From the NCBI GenBank assembly GCA_022823725.1, contig JAJEHL010000029.1, forward strand, positions 60,229 to 124,228: a stretch of 64,000 bases of DNA. The letters are read 5' to 3'. Position 1 is the stretch's first letter, and every line of letters starts with the position of its first letter. The notes under the pieces are model-generated. The model ran no database searches. It was not told where the DNA came from and saw only the letters and a list, made by a program, of their open reading frames with translations. Of the stretch, positions 8,487 to 18,271 are shown piece by piece. The position numbers and the translations under genes were made by a program. Origin of the DNA: Candidatus Latescibacterota bacterium (lineage in GTDB: Bacteria; Latescibacterota; UBA2968).

Positions 8487-10424
8487 TTATTCTTCCGTTT
8501 CCAATGATTTCCGACGCAAGACAATCTGCCCTTGATCGGCACTCACAATTTTTGCATAGGCGTTTCGCAGCCTGGGATATTGCGCCGGTGTGTAATAAAC
8601 ACGAGTCCTGGAAAACGTCCTCTGGAAACGCACGCGATTGCTATCTGCCTGACAATCAGACTGAAATCGAAGCCCGAGAGATGTAACCTTTTGAGTTTCG
8701 GGTATTTCAACAACCTCAAAGCCCCCAGGTAAAATCATATCTACTATTTCTTCAGATGCAAAGCCGTAATTGAACTCGACGGGAAAAAGCCGTTTTTCAC
8801 TCTTGAGAGGATTGGATTGACTCCGATGGATCAGACTTGAGGGACAATAAACCATATCGCCAACCACCTGAGCGTAATTTTGAACCCGATAGTCGATTTT
8901 AACTTTCAAAGGCATATCGACATCTTTGTCCTGAATGATCTGAAATGTATCAATCGTCACATCCCCAAAACGATATTCCAGAATATCTTTGACGTATTTC
9001 TCCGATTTATCCTCTGCCAGTTCCTTCCGCTCTGAAATTCCGCGATAGCCCTCAAATAGCAGCGTTGTTTGGCACACAAGATCGCCACTTTCAGTCAGTT
9101 TTGCCTGCGTATTTGCGCTCCGCGTACTCGCATCTTTAGGCATGGGAATCTCGACAATTTTTCCCTCTTCCTCCTCAATCAAAAACCCTTTTCCAGACAA
9201 GAATCTGGGTGGTAGCAATACAAACGGACACTGACTGTCATTTGTATCCAAAAAATAAACATCATCGTCTATAGACAGGTGTGCAAGCGTGTAGTTGAAT
9301 TGCTGCAATTGAGGCCAGTTCTCTTGCAAACGCCCATTGGTGCGGGTGGAGATACGCAGTGGACTGGCTTCAAAACCAGCGGCTTTCAGCATCGCGATCA
9401 ATAACATATTTTTATCCGACGAACTGCCCTTTTTTCTTTTTAACACATCGTTCGGTCTTTTGCGGTCGCCACTCGACGCAAATGTTTCAATCGAGTCTCT
9501 CACATAACTGTAAATAGCCTCTGCCCGGATGCGGTCATCCTGTGTCTCGGGTGCCAGATCGAGCACCCGTTTTTCTAAAGTCCTGGTTTTTCTGAGTAAT
9601 GGTTTATAAGTCTTCTGCAAGGTTTCTGCGAGGTCGTCCCATGTTTTAATAAATATAATAGGATCGGCCATTGTATCTTTGGGATTTCGATAGGAGACGA
9701 ATTGAAAAAATAACGTGGCCCAATAATCTTTGAGCGTCGTCATATAAGGTTCCCGCTTAAGAGCTGGCAAATTTTCTGCGCGCCATACAAATCTGCCGAC
9801 AAAAGAAGTGCCCATTTGGGGGTCGGCAATTTGGTAAGACTCCCGTAGCGGATCTGGAACATAGGCATTGCTGGCAAAAGCCCGATAATCAAAACCTTCT
9901 GGAATAATTAAAATTAACTCACTCAGCTTTGTAAATATCCCATGCTGAAACTGCCAGGGAGCGAGATACGTCAGTCGCCTGTTGGTGATTTCATAGGCGT
10001 ATTCAATAACAGCCCCCACCTCTACACCGGGTATGGCGAATACCTTTTCAGATCCGCTTCTGCGCTTTTTTGTAAAAATGTCTTTTTTGGAAAGTGTGAT
10101 CTTTTTGCCATTGGGCAAAATAGTCTGCGCCCGCAATTCATCTATCTTGTCGGTAGAGCCGAGTCTGATGGATACATCGCCGTATTTCAGACCGCGTTCG
10201 GTGAGAATTTTGATTCGGGTATGCCGCTGAATCACAAGCTCGAATCGCAGTGTAATAGCGATCGTGCCTTTGTCGAACAAAATAACGGCATCGGCTTCCG
10301 AATCTTCGGGAATGTCAGTCATGCTCAGAATTTCTTCAGACACGTCACCCCATTCCTGCCCCAGGAGTGGGGTGACGTAAAATAGCAGCCCAAAAAACAG
10401 AATTTGTGCGGTTATATATCGCAT
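8487..10424 (-). CDS. DUF3857 protein with a degenerate transglutaminase-like domain, exported
   Basis: 645 aa with a signal peptide (MRYITAQILFFGLLFYVTPLLG) and the same layout as its neighbour downstream. Where the neighbour has GDCKD, this one reads GSSSDKN, so the catalytic Cys is replaced by Ser; where the neighbour has QFNH, this one has QFNY. The Asp position is kept (FLDTND). It should therefore be unable to work as a cysteine transglutaminase or protease. A GSS.KN subclass without the Cys is, as I recall, common among DUF3857 proteins, so this is probably a fixed non-catalytic form and not a recent loss. A pair of active and inactive paralogues suggests a complex, which is inference. 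Confidence 0.85.
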   Translation of the reverse strand: MRYITAQILFFGLLFYVTPLLGQEWGDVSEEILSMTDIPEDSEADAVILFDKGTIAITLRFELVIQRHTRIKILTERGLKYGDVSIRLGSTDKIDELRAQTILPNGKKITLSKKDIFTKKRRSGSEKVFAIPGVEVGAVIEYAYEITNRRLTYLAPWQFQHGIFTKLSELILIIPEGFDYRAFASNAYVPDPLRESYQIADPQMGTSFVGRFVWRAENLPALKREPYMTTLKDYWATLFFQFVSYRNPKDTMADPIIFIKTWDDLAETLQKTYKPLLRKTRTLEKRVLDLAPETQDDRIRAEAIYSYVRDSIETFASSGDRKRPNDVLKRKKGSSSDKNMLLIAMLKAAGFEASPLRISTRTNGRLQENWPQLQQFNYTLAHLSIDDDVYFLDTNDSQCPFVLLPPRFLSGKGFLIEEEEGKIVEIPMPKDASTRSANTQAKLTESGDLVCQTTLLFEGYRGISERKELAEDKSEKYVKDILEYRFGDVTIDTFQIIQDKDVDMPLKVKIDYRVQNYAQVVGDMVYCPSSLIHRSQSNPLKSEKRLFPVEFNYGFASEEIVDMILPGGFEVVEIPETQKVTSLGLRFQSDCQADSNRVRFQRTFSRTRVYYTPAQYPRLRNAYAKIVSADQGQIVLRRKSLETEE

Positions 10425-10518
10425 ATCGGAACCTCAAAAAAGATGATACATACGTGTGCATTTTTAAAAAACAAAAAAAGGATCACCGTAAGCCTGAAAC
10501 CGTTTTTTCAGATACGAC

Positions 10519-11607
10519 CTAATACACCCCTACAACCACGGATTCTTGCAATTCGGAGAACAGACCCAGGTTTCTCACACCATCCCAGGGGTAGGCCTCA
10601 ATGGGTTTGGCGCGTTCTGCCTCATCGCGTTCGAGAAAGCGGGGCATAAAAAATTCTTTTGTAAGCGTCGTCAGCATCACGCGCCCGACTTCGTCGTAAT
10701 CGACTTCTTCATCGGGATTATCTGGATTCACCAGTTCGATAAACGCGCGGGGCAAGGGCGGATAATAGGTAATCGCGTAATTGTCTTCGGGTTCGAACGG
10801 CTTGGAATAAGCCAGCCCCATCAGAGTATTGCCGTAGGTAGGAACAAAATCGATGCCGGGAATCAGCTCTTCTCTCGCAAAGCGATTGAATTGTGCGTTC
10901 ATCTCTGTACCACCGCAAAAAATGCCACTGATCCCGGCTTTTTGCAGAGAAATTTTTTCACACAATTCTTCGAGAAGCTTGGGGGTCGTGAACATACACT
11001 TCACATTGTCATTGGCGCGCAAAATCGTGAGTGCCTGATCGATGACATGGGCTTTGTAGAGTTCCAATTCCTGGAGGGCGCCGCGCTTGATCAACTTGTT
11101 GACCCATCGGGGATCGAGATCCACGAGAAAACAAATCCCACCGCGAATCTGACAAAGATATTCGACAGCCAGGCGCAATCGCCGAGGTCCTGTTGGCCCC
11201 AGCATCAACCAGTCCGCCCCCTTCGGAAATGTTTCTTCAGAAAGGTGCTCGCTGAACATCTCATAGTCGATCTGAAAATCGTTTTGGCTGATCCGATATT
11301 TGGGAACCCCTGTCGAGCCGCCCGTTTCAAATACATAAGTCCGCTGTTCCTCGCTTCCTCTCGGGATCCATCGCCGCACGGGACCGCCGCGCAACCATTC
11401 GTCCTGGAAATGTCCGAGATATTTCAAATCGCTGTACCCACCGATCTCACGACGAGGATCAAAATCCAATTCTTCTGCAAATTCCAGCCAGAATGGACAG
11501 CCCGTATTGGGATTAAAATGCCACGCGACCATATCTCGCACATGGGCGTCAAGGGTATCGCGCGCGTCTTTGACTCTATCGGCAAAAGGTGTTGCCAGAA
11601 CTTCCAT
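10519..11607 (-). CDS. Adenylate-forming enzyme-like protein (phenylacetate-CoA ligase-like N-domain only)
   Basis: 362 aa. ETGGSTGVPK near residue 95 matches the phosphate-binding loop of acyl-adenylating enzymes, and GGTEMN and PTYGNTLMGLAY resemble their later adenylate-binding motifs. The C-terminal swing domain of acyl-CoA ligases appears to be missing or very short. The closest familiar group is phenazine/PaaK-like ligase-type proteins; substrate unknown. The start chosen is ATG at 11607, which has AGGAGAGG in front of it and begins 13 bases after the upstream propeller gene; a longer in-frame start would overlap that gene without an SD. Confidence 0.7.
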   Translation of the reverse strand: MEVLATPFADRVKDARDTLDAHVRDMVAWHFNPNTGCPFWLEFAEELDFDPRREIGGYSDLKYLGHFQDEWLRGGPVRRWIPRGSEEQRTYVFETGGSTGVPKYRISQNDFQIDYEMFSEHLSEETFPKGADWLMLGPTGPRRLRLAVEYLCQIRGGICFLVDLDPRWVNKLIKRGALQELELYKAHVIDQALTILRANDNVKCMFTTPKLLEELCEKISLQKAGISGIFCGGTEMNAQFNRFAREELIPGIDFVPTYGNTLMGLAYSKPFEPEDNYAITYYPPLPRAFIELVNPDNPDEEVDYDEVGRVMLTTLTKEFFMPRFLERDEAERAKPIEAYPWDGVRNLGLFSELQESVVVGVY

Positions 11608-11620
11608 ATTGTGACCTCTC

Positions 11621-13048
11621 CTACTCGCCCTTAATCGCATACAGCGTATTGCGCGTGCCAATGTAGAGCATGCCATCTTTTGCTATAGGCGTGGTATATA
11701 CGGCGCTGCCCATATTGATTTCATTGATCAGTTCAAACTCGGTTCCGGCTTTCAAAATCGCCACATCGCCATCTTCATCGCCGATATACACCTTTCCATC
11801 CGCGACAAAAGGCGATCCCCATATCGCGGCAAATGTGTCGTATTTCCAGTGCTGTGTGCCGGTTTTAACGTCAAGGCAATAGACAAACCCGCTCAGATCT
11901 GCCGCATAGAGCAGGCCATTGCTAATGCCCACCGTAGAAATAGTTCGGTTGTAATTTTCATTGCCAAAGTGCCACACCGCATGGCTTCCCGTCACATCAC
12001 CTGTACCCGTCGCATCAATAGCCCACAAATGACCAATGCCCTCACCGTGTTCGGGGTCTTGCCCAACACCGATAAAAACCTTGTTATCGTAAATAACGGG
12101 CGTGGAAATAATCGCATTGCGCGTACCGCGTCCACCCAACTCCCACACCGCGTCTTTTGGATTACAGTCAAATTTCCAGATCAAATCACCGGTCTCGGGT
12201 TCCAGCGAATAAACCCAGCCATCGCCGCCGGGACAGATCACCTGCGGCTTGCCATTGATAACGCCATAAGCTGGATTGGACCACTGCCCGTGCAAGATGT
12301 TTTCGCCGGGATAGTCTTTTTCCCAAACCAACTTCCCGGTATTGAGATCAACCGCAATAAAGCTGGGCGACAGAGGCGACGGAATGGCGACATGACCTTC
12401 ATCAACACCATTGGCAGTGATGACAAACAGCAGATTGCCCGCACCCACGGGCGAACAGGTCGCCAAATTGTGAGGGAACACATCCAGTTCTTCCATCATG
12501 TCGTATTCCCAGATAATATCCACACCGATATCGCTCGTCTCCTCTTCTCCTGTGTAAGGGCCATCATTTTCCCCATCCAAAAAACCCTCTGTATCCGCAC
12601 ACACAATGCGACATTGATTGGAAATATAATACATCCGATCTCCGCGAATATAAGGCGTGGAGCAAATGCCCTGCTGTGGCCAGTCATTGACGCGCCCCGC
12701 GGGCAGCTTGGGATGCGCTGATTGCCAGAGAAATTTTCCATCGGATTCCCGAAAGGCCATGATCACGCCCTTGTCACCCGTAATTTTGGGATTGCGCTCA
12801 ATCTGGTTATTTGTGCCCATAAAGATCTTTCCACCAATCCTGATGGGACCGGCGTAAGACTGTGCGCCGAGATCCGCTTTCCAGGCGATATTTTCCCCTG
12901 TTTCTGTATTCCAACTCGTCGGCAGATTTTTTGCATCTGACACGAGGTTGCGATCTGGTGTAAATCCCCACATGGTCTCTTCGGCAATTCCTGCCGATGC
13001 GATCAGACCAGCGATGACACATCCGCTTAAAAATCTTTTCAATTTCAT
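11621..13048 (-). CDS. PQQ-type beta-propeller repeat protein, exported
   Basis: 475 aa with a signal peptide (MKLKRFLSGCVIAGLIASAGIAEE). Blade motifs such as AVDLNTGKLVW, SLEPETGDLIW and CLDVKTGTQHW mark a PQQ_2-type propeller, with a start region (SWNTETGENIAWKADLG) typical of the family. It probably works in the periplasm. It reads directly into the adenylate-forming gene and follows another propeller gene by 32 bases. SD AAAGGA precedes the start. Whether PQQ is bound cannot be told. Confidence 0.85.
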   Translation of the reverse strand: MKLKRFLSGCVIAGLIASAGIAEETMWGFTPDRNLVSDAKNLPTSWNTETGENIAWKADLGAQSYAGPIRIGGKIFMGTNNQIERNPKITGDKGVIMAFRESDGKFLWQSAHPKLPAGRVNDWPQQGICSTPYIRGDRMYYISNQCRIVCADTEGFLDGENDGPYTGEEETSDIGVDIIWEYDMMEELDVFPHNLATCSPVGAGNLLFVITANGVDEGHVAIPSPLSPSFIAVDLNTGKLVWEKDYPGENILHGQWSNPAYGVINGKPQVICPGGDGWVYSLEPETGDLIWKFDCNPKDAVWELGGRGTRNAIISTPVIYDNKVFIGVGQDPEHGEGIGHLWAIDATGTGDVTGSHAVWHFGNENYNRTISTVGISNGLLYAADLSGFVYCLDVKTGTQHWKYDTFAAIWGSPFVADGKVYIGDEDGDVAILKAGTEFELINEINMGSAVYTTPIAKDGMLYIGTRNTLYAIKGE

Positions 13049-13080
13049 TTTATTCCTTTATCTGTAAGGGTTTATGAAGA

Positions 13081-15237
13081 TTACCACACTTTCACATTAT
13101 CGTAGTAGATCGTGGCGGGTGAATAGCCGTAAAGGGCGGGACTGCCTTCTTCTATGGGCAGAGGATCCTCTACTTCAATACTCCACGCATCGGGTTCGGG
13201 ATGACCTTTTTCCCAAACTTTGCCCCGAACAATAGCTTTACCGCCTTCGATATCAACTCTCATTTTCATGGTGTACCACACGCCCATGTCCCAGTGGAAA
13301 TCAATGCGTTTTGCCATGCGTAAATCCGACGACCACGACCGAACTTCGAGGCGCTGGTGAATACCCTGCAGATCGAGGATATAGCGGTGGGCAACGAGAC
13401 CCATATCGGGACGACGACGTTTGTTTTGCGTGCCCATAAGATCGGCCTGAATAGTATAACCACTGAGTTTGTACGGCGCCACATAGAGATTTGAACGATC
13501 TAAGCCGCGTGCAGCTGGCGGTTTTGCCAGGACCTTGTTGCCATCTTTTTCCTCCACCGCAAAACCCCTCCCCCCCCACACCCAGTGCAATGGATTCTTG
13601 CCGACTTCGATATTTTCAAAATCTTCAGTCCAGGGCACATCGGGCACCACGCGCACCCATGTCTGTCGGGTTAATTCACCCAGTTTGGCCGTGATCCAAC
13701 CGCCCTGTCCCGGTCGGGATGGTACAAACTGATTGTTCTTTATTTTTCCATCCAGACCATTCAACGACCACTCGGCGTCGGCATTGCCGATCAAGCGCCC
13801 CTTCTCATCATAAGCCTCTGCTCGCAGGGGCAACACCTCGCCCTGTTGTATAGTAGCCTCAGCCGGAATAGAGAGAATAGATGCGGGTTTTGCACCAGCG
13901 GGCGCACTTTCGTGCTCTGCATGGGGAGAAGATGTGACTTCAAATCGCGCGTTTTTATCGCCCAGACAAAATAACCCGGCTTCGGTCGCAAAATAGATGC
14001 GGCGATACGCAACTGCGACAGACCCGTAGATCTCGGCATGCCCACCCTGGGGCATCGCGATTTTCTTTTTATCGAGCACTTCCGCGCTCATATTGCCCGT
14101 TTTGAGAATTTGGAAGCCACCATTGACTTCGGTAACATAGAGTTTGCCATCGGCCCATGTCGGCGATCCCTTGCCCACAGTACCGATATTTTGCTCCCAA
14201 TACTGCTTTCCCGTTTTGGCGTCCAAACAATGCACATTGGCCGAATTGTCTATAACATAGACGCGCCCCGCGTGAACCGCTGGCGAAGCATAGCCCGAGG
14301 TCATACCATCTTGTCGCCAGAGTTCTTTGCCCGTGCGCGCATCCAAACACGCAACGCGACCAAGAGAGGTATTATCGACATTTTCTTCGCTATGTGTGAC
14401 AAAGACGCGATTATCAGCCACAACAGGCGAGGTGTTGATGCCGCGCTTACTAAATGGAAAACCCCATACTTTTTCGCCCGTTGCGACTTTAAAGGCAAAA
14501 ATGCCGCCATTGCCATTGCCGGCAACCAACACGCGCTGTCCGTCAATTGTCGTGACAACAGGCGTAGAGTAAACGGTTAAATCGACCTGCCCACCGCCGC
14601 CCGGACGAGCCATCCACGCGGTTTCACCCGTGTGTTTATTAAAGGCAACATACCGATGAGAAGGCGGTGCGCCAGCCCATCCGCGATTGCCCATGCTGAT
14701 GATGACCAGATCGCCATCGACAACGGGCGTGTGCAATCGCCCACCATAACCGGAGAATCGGTTAAATTCTTCGGTTAGAGACCGCTGCCATTGGACATAG
14801 CCATCGGTATCAAAACAGATCAATAACCCACTGACGAGATGGGCGTAAATATTACCGGTCTCGCCATCGGCCCCCAGGCTTGCCCATCCCAGACGATTGA
14901 AGGTTATGGTTGAATGCCAGACATTGAACTTTTTTTCCCATAAGAGGTCGCCTGTTTCCGCATCAAAACACGCGATGTGCTCCTGCTCGGTTATGTCTTT
15001 GCCGGTTCGCCCGATAACATAGACCCGACCATTTACAATAATCGGTGTAGATCTGCCGATAAACTCGCGACGCCAGATCAGATTTTCCCCATCGAGAGAC
15101 CATGTAGAAATAAGCCCCGTCTCTGGCGAAGCGCCATTTTGCATGGGACCACGCCAGTGCGTCCAATCAGACGCCTCGGAAATACTTCCCAAAAGGGAAC
15201 TACAAAATAACAAAGAAAAAAGAATACGTATTTTCAT
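13081..15237 (-). CDS. PQQ-type beta-propeller protein with C-terminal lectin-like domain, exported
   Basis: 718 aa with a signal peptide (MKIRILFSLLFCSSLLGSISEA) followed by DWTHWRGPMQNG. Residues about 25-420 are a PQQ_2-type propeller (CFDAETGDLLW, AFNKHTGETAW, CLDARTGKELW, CLDAKTGKQYW). The region around 440-530 looks like a bacterial Ig-type linker (IPAEATIQQGEVLPL). The last 190 residues resemble a concanavalin-like or DUF1080-type beta-sandwich (PWTEDFENIEVGKNPLHW to ATIYYDNVKVW). A carbohydrate-related surface or periplasmic role is inferred. SD AAGGAAAG precedes the start. Confidence 0.85.
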   Translation of the reverse strand: MKIRILFSLLFCSSLLGSISEASDWTHWRGPMQNGASPETGLISTWSLDGENLIWRREFIGRSTPIIVNGRVYVIGRTGKDITEQEHIACFDAETGDLLWEKKFNVWHSTITFNRLGWASLGADGETGNIYAHLVSGLLICFDTDGYVQWQRSLTEEFNRFSGYGGRLHTPVVDGDLVIISMGNRGWAGAPPSHRYVAFNKHTGETAWMARPGGGGQVDLTVYSTPVVTTIDGQRVLVAGNGNGGIFAFKVATGEKVWGFPFSKRGINTSPVVADNRVFVTHSEENVDNTSLGRVACLDARTGKELWRQDGMTSGYASPAVHAGRVYVIDNSANVHCLDAKTGKQYWEQNIGTVGKGSPTWADGKLYVTEVNGGFQILKTGNMSAEVLDKKKIAMPQGGHAEIYGSVAVAYRRIYFATEAGLFCLGDKNARFEVTSSPHAEHESAPAGAKPASILSIPAEATIQQGEVLPLRAEAYDEKGRLIGNADAEWSLNGLDGKIKNNQFVPSRPGQGGWITAKLGELTRQTWVRVVPDVPWTEDFENIEVGKNPLHWVWGGRGFAVEEKDGNKVLAKPPAARGLDRSNLYVAPYKLSGYTIQADLMGTQNKRRRPDMGLVAHRYILDLQGIHQRLEVRSWSSDLRMAKRIDFHWDMGVWYTMKMRVDIEGGKAIVRGKVWEKGHPEPDAWSIEVEDPLPIEEGSPALYGYSPATIYYDNVKVW

Positions 15238-15480
15238 CGGCTTTCCTTATTTTTATGCCCAATTGGGCGGTGAAAAAATGTCGGACTTTCTCTAAAATAG
15301 TCATACCCCATATCGTGCATGGGCAAAAACGTATCAATCTTATTAAGACGTTAATTATTCTCTTTCTGTTCCCAATTTTCACAGTGTATTATCCCTTCCG
15401 CACGATATAATATAAATGATTTTGCAAGAGTGCGTCAGAATTTGTAAATTAGATGCTGTGAAATTACAAAGGAGTGTCCG
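15238..15480. promoter_or_regulatory. Divergent promoter region between propeller gene and phytanoyl-CoA dioxygenase
   Basis: 243 bases between two genes that point away from each other. On the plus strand TATAAT at 15406-15411 is a good -10, followed by AAAGGAG at 15469-15475, the SD of the dioxygenase gene; a matching -35 is not obvious. On the minus strand a perfect 12-bp palindrome, GCCCAATTGGGC at 15257-15268, lies about 20 bases in front of the propeller gene, where an operator would fit. No gene was seen. Confidence 0.4.
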
Positions 15481-16215
15481 ATGGGACTAACAGATGCAGA
15501 ACAAAAATTCTACGACCAAAATGGGTATGTATTGAAAAAAGGATTAATCCCACCCGATGAGATTTCGCATATCGAACGCGAAATTGCGGGCTTACACGGT
15601 CGAATGGCAGAAAACGCGCCCGATAATATCGGAATTTCCTGGGAAGAATTTGAAGATGAGCACCTGCCCAAACGCATTCGACAGTTGATGCACAGCGAAG
15701 TGATCAGCGAGGGATTAAATCGCGCATTGCGCTGCGGTCTTATGTTGGATATTATAGAATCCCTGATTGGACCAAATATCTCGCTCTATCACAGCAAGCT
15801 ATTGATGAAAGCCGCCCGCGATGGCACGGCAATACCCTGGCATCAGGATTACGCGTATTGGAAACGCGAAGACAATCGGCCTTTAATGGTAAATTGCCAA
15901 CTCGCCATTGACGGAGCGGACGATGAAAATGGCTGTATTCAATTCATCCCCGGCAGCCACCAATGGGGCCTGCAAGAACACGAACGCGCACAAACGAGTT
16001 TTGGTGTATTTTTGCCGGGGCACTATCGCCAACGAGAAGACGCGGTGCCAGTCGAGATGGAACCGGGTGACGGCGTATTTTTCAGTGCCTTAACCATCCA
16101 CGGATCGGGGCCCAATGTATCGCATCGAGACCGGCGCATGAATACCTTTGCCTATAATGTAACGGGCAATAGCGAGGGACAATGCCGCGAGGTTTTGCGC
16201 GGACGCGCACTTTAA
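15481..16215 (+). CDS. Phytanoyl-CoA dioxygenase (PhyH) family protein
   Basis: 244 aa, a typical length for PhyH-type Fe(II)/2-oxoglutarate oxygenases. The iron site is visible: WHQDYAYW supplies His and Asp of the HxD motif near residue 120, and TIHGSGPNVSHRDRR supplies the distal His and the Arg that binds 2-oxoglutarate. GYVLKKGLIPPDEI is the usual N-terminal helix. The substrate is not predictable; bacterial members hydroxylate many small molecules. It is followed after 29 bases by a large membrane protein and is probably co-transcribed with it, so the substrate or product may be exported or imported by that protein. Confidence 0.88.
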   Translation: MGLTDAEQKFYDQNGYVLKKGLIPPDEISHIEREIAGLHGRMAENAPDNIGISWEEFEDEHLPKRIRQLMHSEVISEGLNRALRCGLMLDIIESLIGPNISLYHSKLLMKAARDGTAIPWHQDYAYWKREDNRPLMVNCQLAIDGADDENGCIQFIPGSHQWGLQEHERAQTSFGVFLPGHYRQREDAVPVEMEPGDGVFFSALTIHGSGPNVSHRDRRMNTFAYNVTGNSEGQCREVLRGRAL

Positions 16216-16244
16216 GTCTGTCTTATTTGAAAGGAATACCGTAG

Positions 16245-18233
16245 ATGGCGACACATGTATCGGATATACACCGCGATACAGAACAATCCCCTCGCGGGGG
16301 TATTACGCCGCGGGCCATTGGACTGGGGCTACTTCTGGTGGTACTACTGGATGTGATAGCGGTCTATGTTCGATTTCATTATCACGGCTCGCGCATGGTG
16401 CTATCGCACATACCAATGGCGATGCTCATTGTATTTATTACCATGCTCATTGCCCTCGCAATAATGGGCAGGCTTGCTCGGTTCTCCCTTCAGCCCGGGG
16501 AATGGCACACCATTTTGTCGATGGGCCTCGTGGGCGCAACCATGCCGATCTGGGCGAGTACGGGCTTTTTGATCGGATATATTTCCGCGCCTTATTTCTA
16601 CGCAACCGAAGACAATAACTGGGCAGAATTGCTGCATCCGCATCTACCCGATTTTATGATTCCAACCAATGAGGGCAATGGCGTAGCCTGGTTTTTTGAA
16701 GGCCGTCCCGAAGGTGCAGCCATCCCGTGGGATATATGGGTGCTGCCGCTGTTCTGGTGGTTTATGGTCTTTACCGCTGCGTTTGTGGTACTAACCTGTC
16801 TGGGAGTCATTTTTAGAAAACAGTGGGTACAAAACGAACGCCTGGCATTTCCGGCCATGGCCCCTCTGATCAATATGATGTCCGAACCGGGCGGCGACAA
16901 ACGCGCATTGCCGGGCTTTATGTACAATCGTCTGTTCTGGATTGGATTCGCCCTGGCATTTGGCATGATCGCCTGGAATTGTATTAATTATTTTTTGCCA
17001 AATTTCCCGCGTTTTCCCATTCACGGGGGTAGATGGCATACGATCGATCCACAATTTCCGCGCATTCGGGCATCGGTGGGCTTGTTTTCCATCTTCTTTT
17101 CGTATTTCGCCAGCCTCGATGTGTTGCTCAGTTTATGGGTATTCGATCTCCTCTTTATTGTCGAAGGCGGCTGGCTCAATAAGTTGGGATATAAATCCAT
17201 GGTTCCCGTTGCCTATCGCGGCGTGTACCAATGGCAGACGCGCGGGGCGTTCGTCGTACTGGTGATTTCGATGTTCTGGGTGGCGCGGCTGCATTTGCGA
17301 GATGTGATAATGAAAGCCCTGGGCAAAGACGACAGCGTGGATGACCGCGATGAGCTATTGTCCTATCGCGCCGCTGTGGTCGGCGTGGTGGCTGGCCTCG
17401 CGTTTTTGTTTATCTGGATGATGCAGATGAACATGGATCCCCTCATCAGTGCCTTGCTGCTGATGGCGTGTGTGTGTGGATATATTGGAATGGCGAAAAT
17501 TTTGTCAGACACTGGCATGCCCTACACGCAGATACCGGGGATTGCGTGGAATTACGTGGCACCCTTTTTCGGCAATGTCGGGATTCCGCCCACCACGCAT
17601 GTGGCATTTCGATTCGCCAATTTGATTACGGGAAATGCCAAGGGGTTATTTTTGCCGGCGACCGCACAGGTAGGCAAGTTGTCCGAGGGCATAACCGATA
17701 ACCGCCGCAAGTTGATAGCCGCGCTTTACATGGCTTTTGCTGTGAGTTTTGTAACGAGCATTTTTCTCACTTTGAACCTGGGCTATAACGAAGGCGCGTT
17801 TAATTTTAATGTCGCCGAGATTCCCAGAAGTGCGCGCAATTATTTCAGGAATGCTGCCAACGCGGTCAAGAATGCCGACAATCCGCCCTTTTACGTGGAT
17901 AATCCCGAAAATCTGGTCTTTTTCGGCATAGGCGGTCTGGCGATGATTGGCCTCATTTTTATGCGCCATCGGTTTGTCTGGTGGCCCCTGCACCCGGTGG
18001 GCCTCGCGCTTTCGGGAACGCCATTGATTCGCGCCAGCAGTTTCACATTATTTATCGCCTGGCTGATTAAGCTGGTCATGCTCAAAGTGGGCGGTCCCTC
18101 TGTCTATCACAAATCCCGTCCCTTTTTCATCGGCTTACTCGTCGGCTATGTCCTGGGCGTAGCCCTGTCGCTGATGCTGGACGTAATCTGGTTCCCAGAA
18201 AGGGGCCACGCCGTGCATTTCCGCGCGGCTTAA
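16245..18233 (+). CDS. Large polytopic membrane protein, DUF6785/DUF6784-like
   Basis: 662 aa with about a dozen hydrophobic segments, starting near residue 25 (GLGLLLVVLLDVIAVYV). Regions such as WNCINYFLPNFPRFPIHGG, ILSDTGMPYTQIPGIAWNY and VGGPSVYHKSRPFFIGLLVGY match the repeated pattern of a transporter-like family that I recognise as DUF6785/6784 from this kind of genome. It is a paralogue of the protein at 47495-49450: both share WWFMV/WWFVG, a KQW segment after the third helix pair, and a YR.S.PF...GLLVGY end. The function is unknown; a transport role is inferred from topology. AAAGGAAT precedes the start. Confidence 0.75.
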   Translation: MATHVSDIHRDTEQSPRGGITPRAIGLGLLLVVLLDVIAVYVRFHYHGSRMVLSHIPMAMLIVFITMLIALAIMGRLARFSLQPGEWHTILSMGLVGATMPIWASTGFLIGYISAPYFYATEDNNWAELLHPHLPDFMIPTNEGNGVAWFFEGRPEGAAIPWDIWVLPLFWWFMVFTAAFVVLTCLGVIFRKQWVQNERLAFPAMAPLINMMSEPGGDKRALPGFMYNRLFWIGFALAFGMIAWNCINYFLPNFPRFPIHGGRWHTIDPQFPRIRASVGLFSIFFSYFASLDVLLSLWVFDLLFIVEGGWLNKLGYKSMVPVAYRGVYQWQTRGAFVVLVISMFWVARLHLRDVIMKALGKDDSVDDRDELLSYRAAVVGVVAGLAFLFIWMMQMNMDPLISALLLMACVCGYIGMAKILSDTGMPYTQIPGIAWNYVAPFFGNVGIPPTTHVAFRFANLITGNAKGLFLPATAQVGKLSEGITDNRRKLIAALYMAFAVSFVTSIFLTLNLGYNEGAFNFNVAEIPRSARNYFRNAANAVKNADNPPFYVDNPENLVFFGIGGLAMIGLIFMRHRFVWWPLHPVGLALSGTPLIRASSFTLFIAWLIKLVMLKVGGPSVYHKSRPFFIGLLVGYVLGVALSLMLDVIWFPERGHAVHFRAA

Positions 18234-18271
18234 AGCAACCATAAATAATTTTTCCTAAGGAGTGTATATCC

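Noticed and set aside
10546..11634. 362-codon open frame on the plus strand
   Set aside because: It is exactly antisense to the adenylate-forming gene and encodes no recognisable protein; the minus frame has motifs and an SD.
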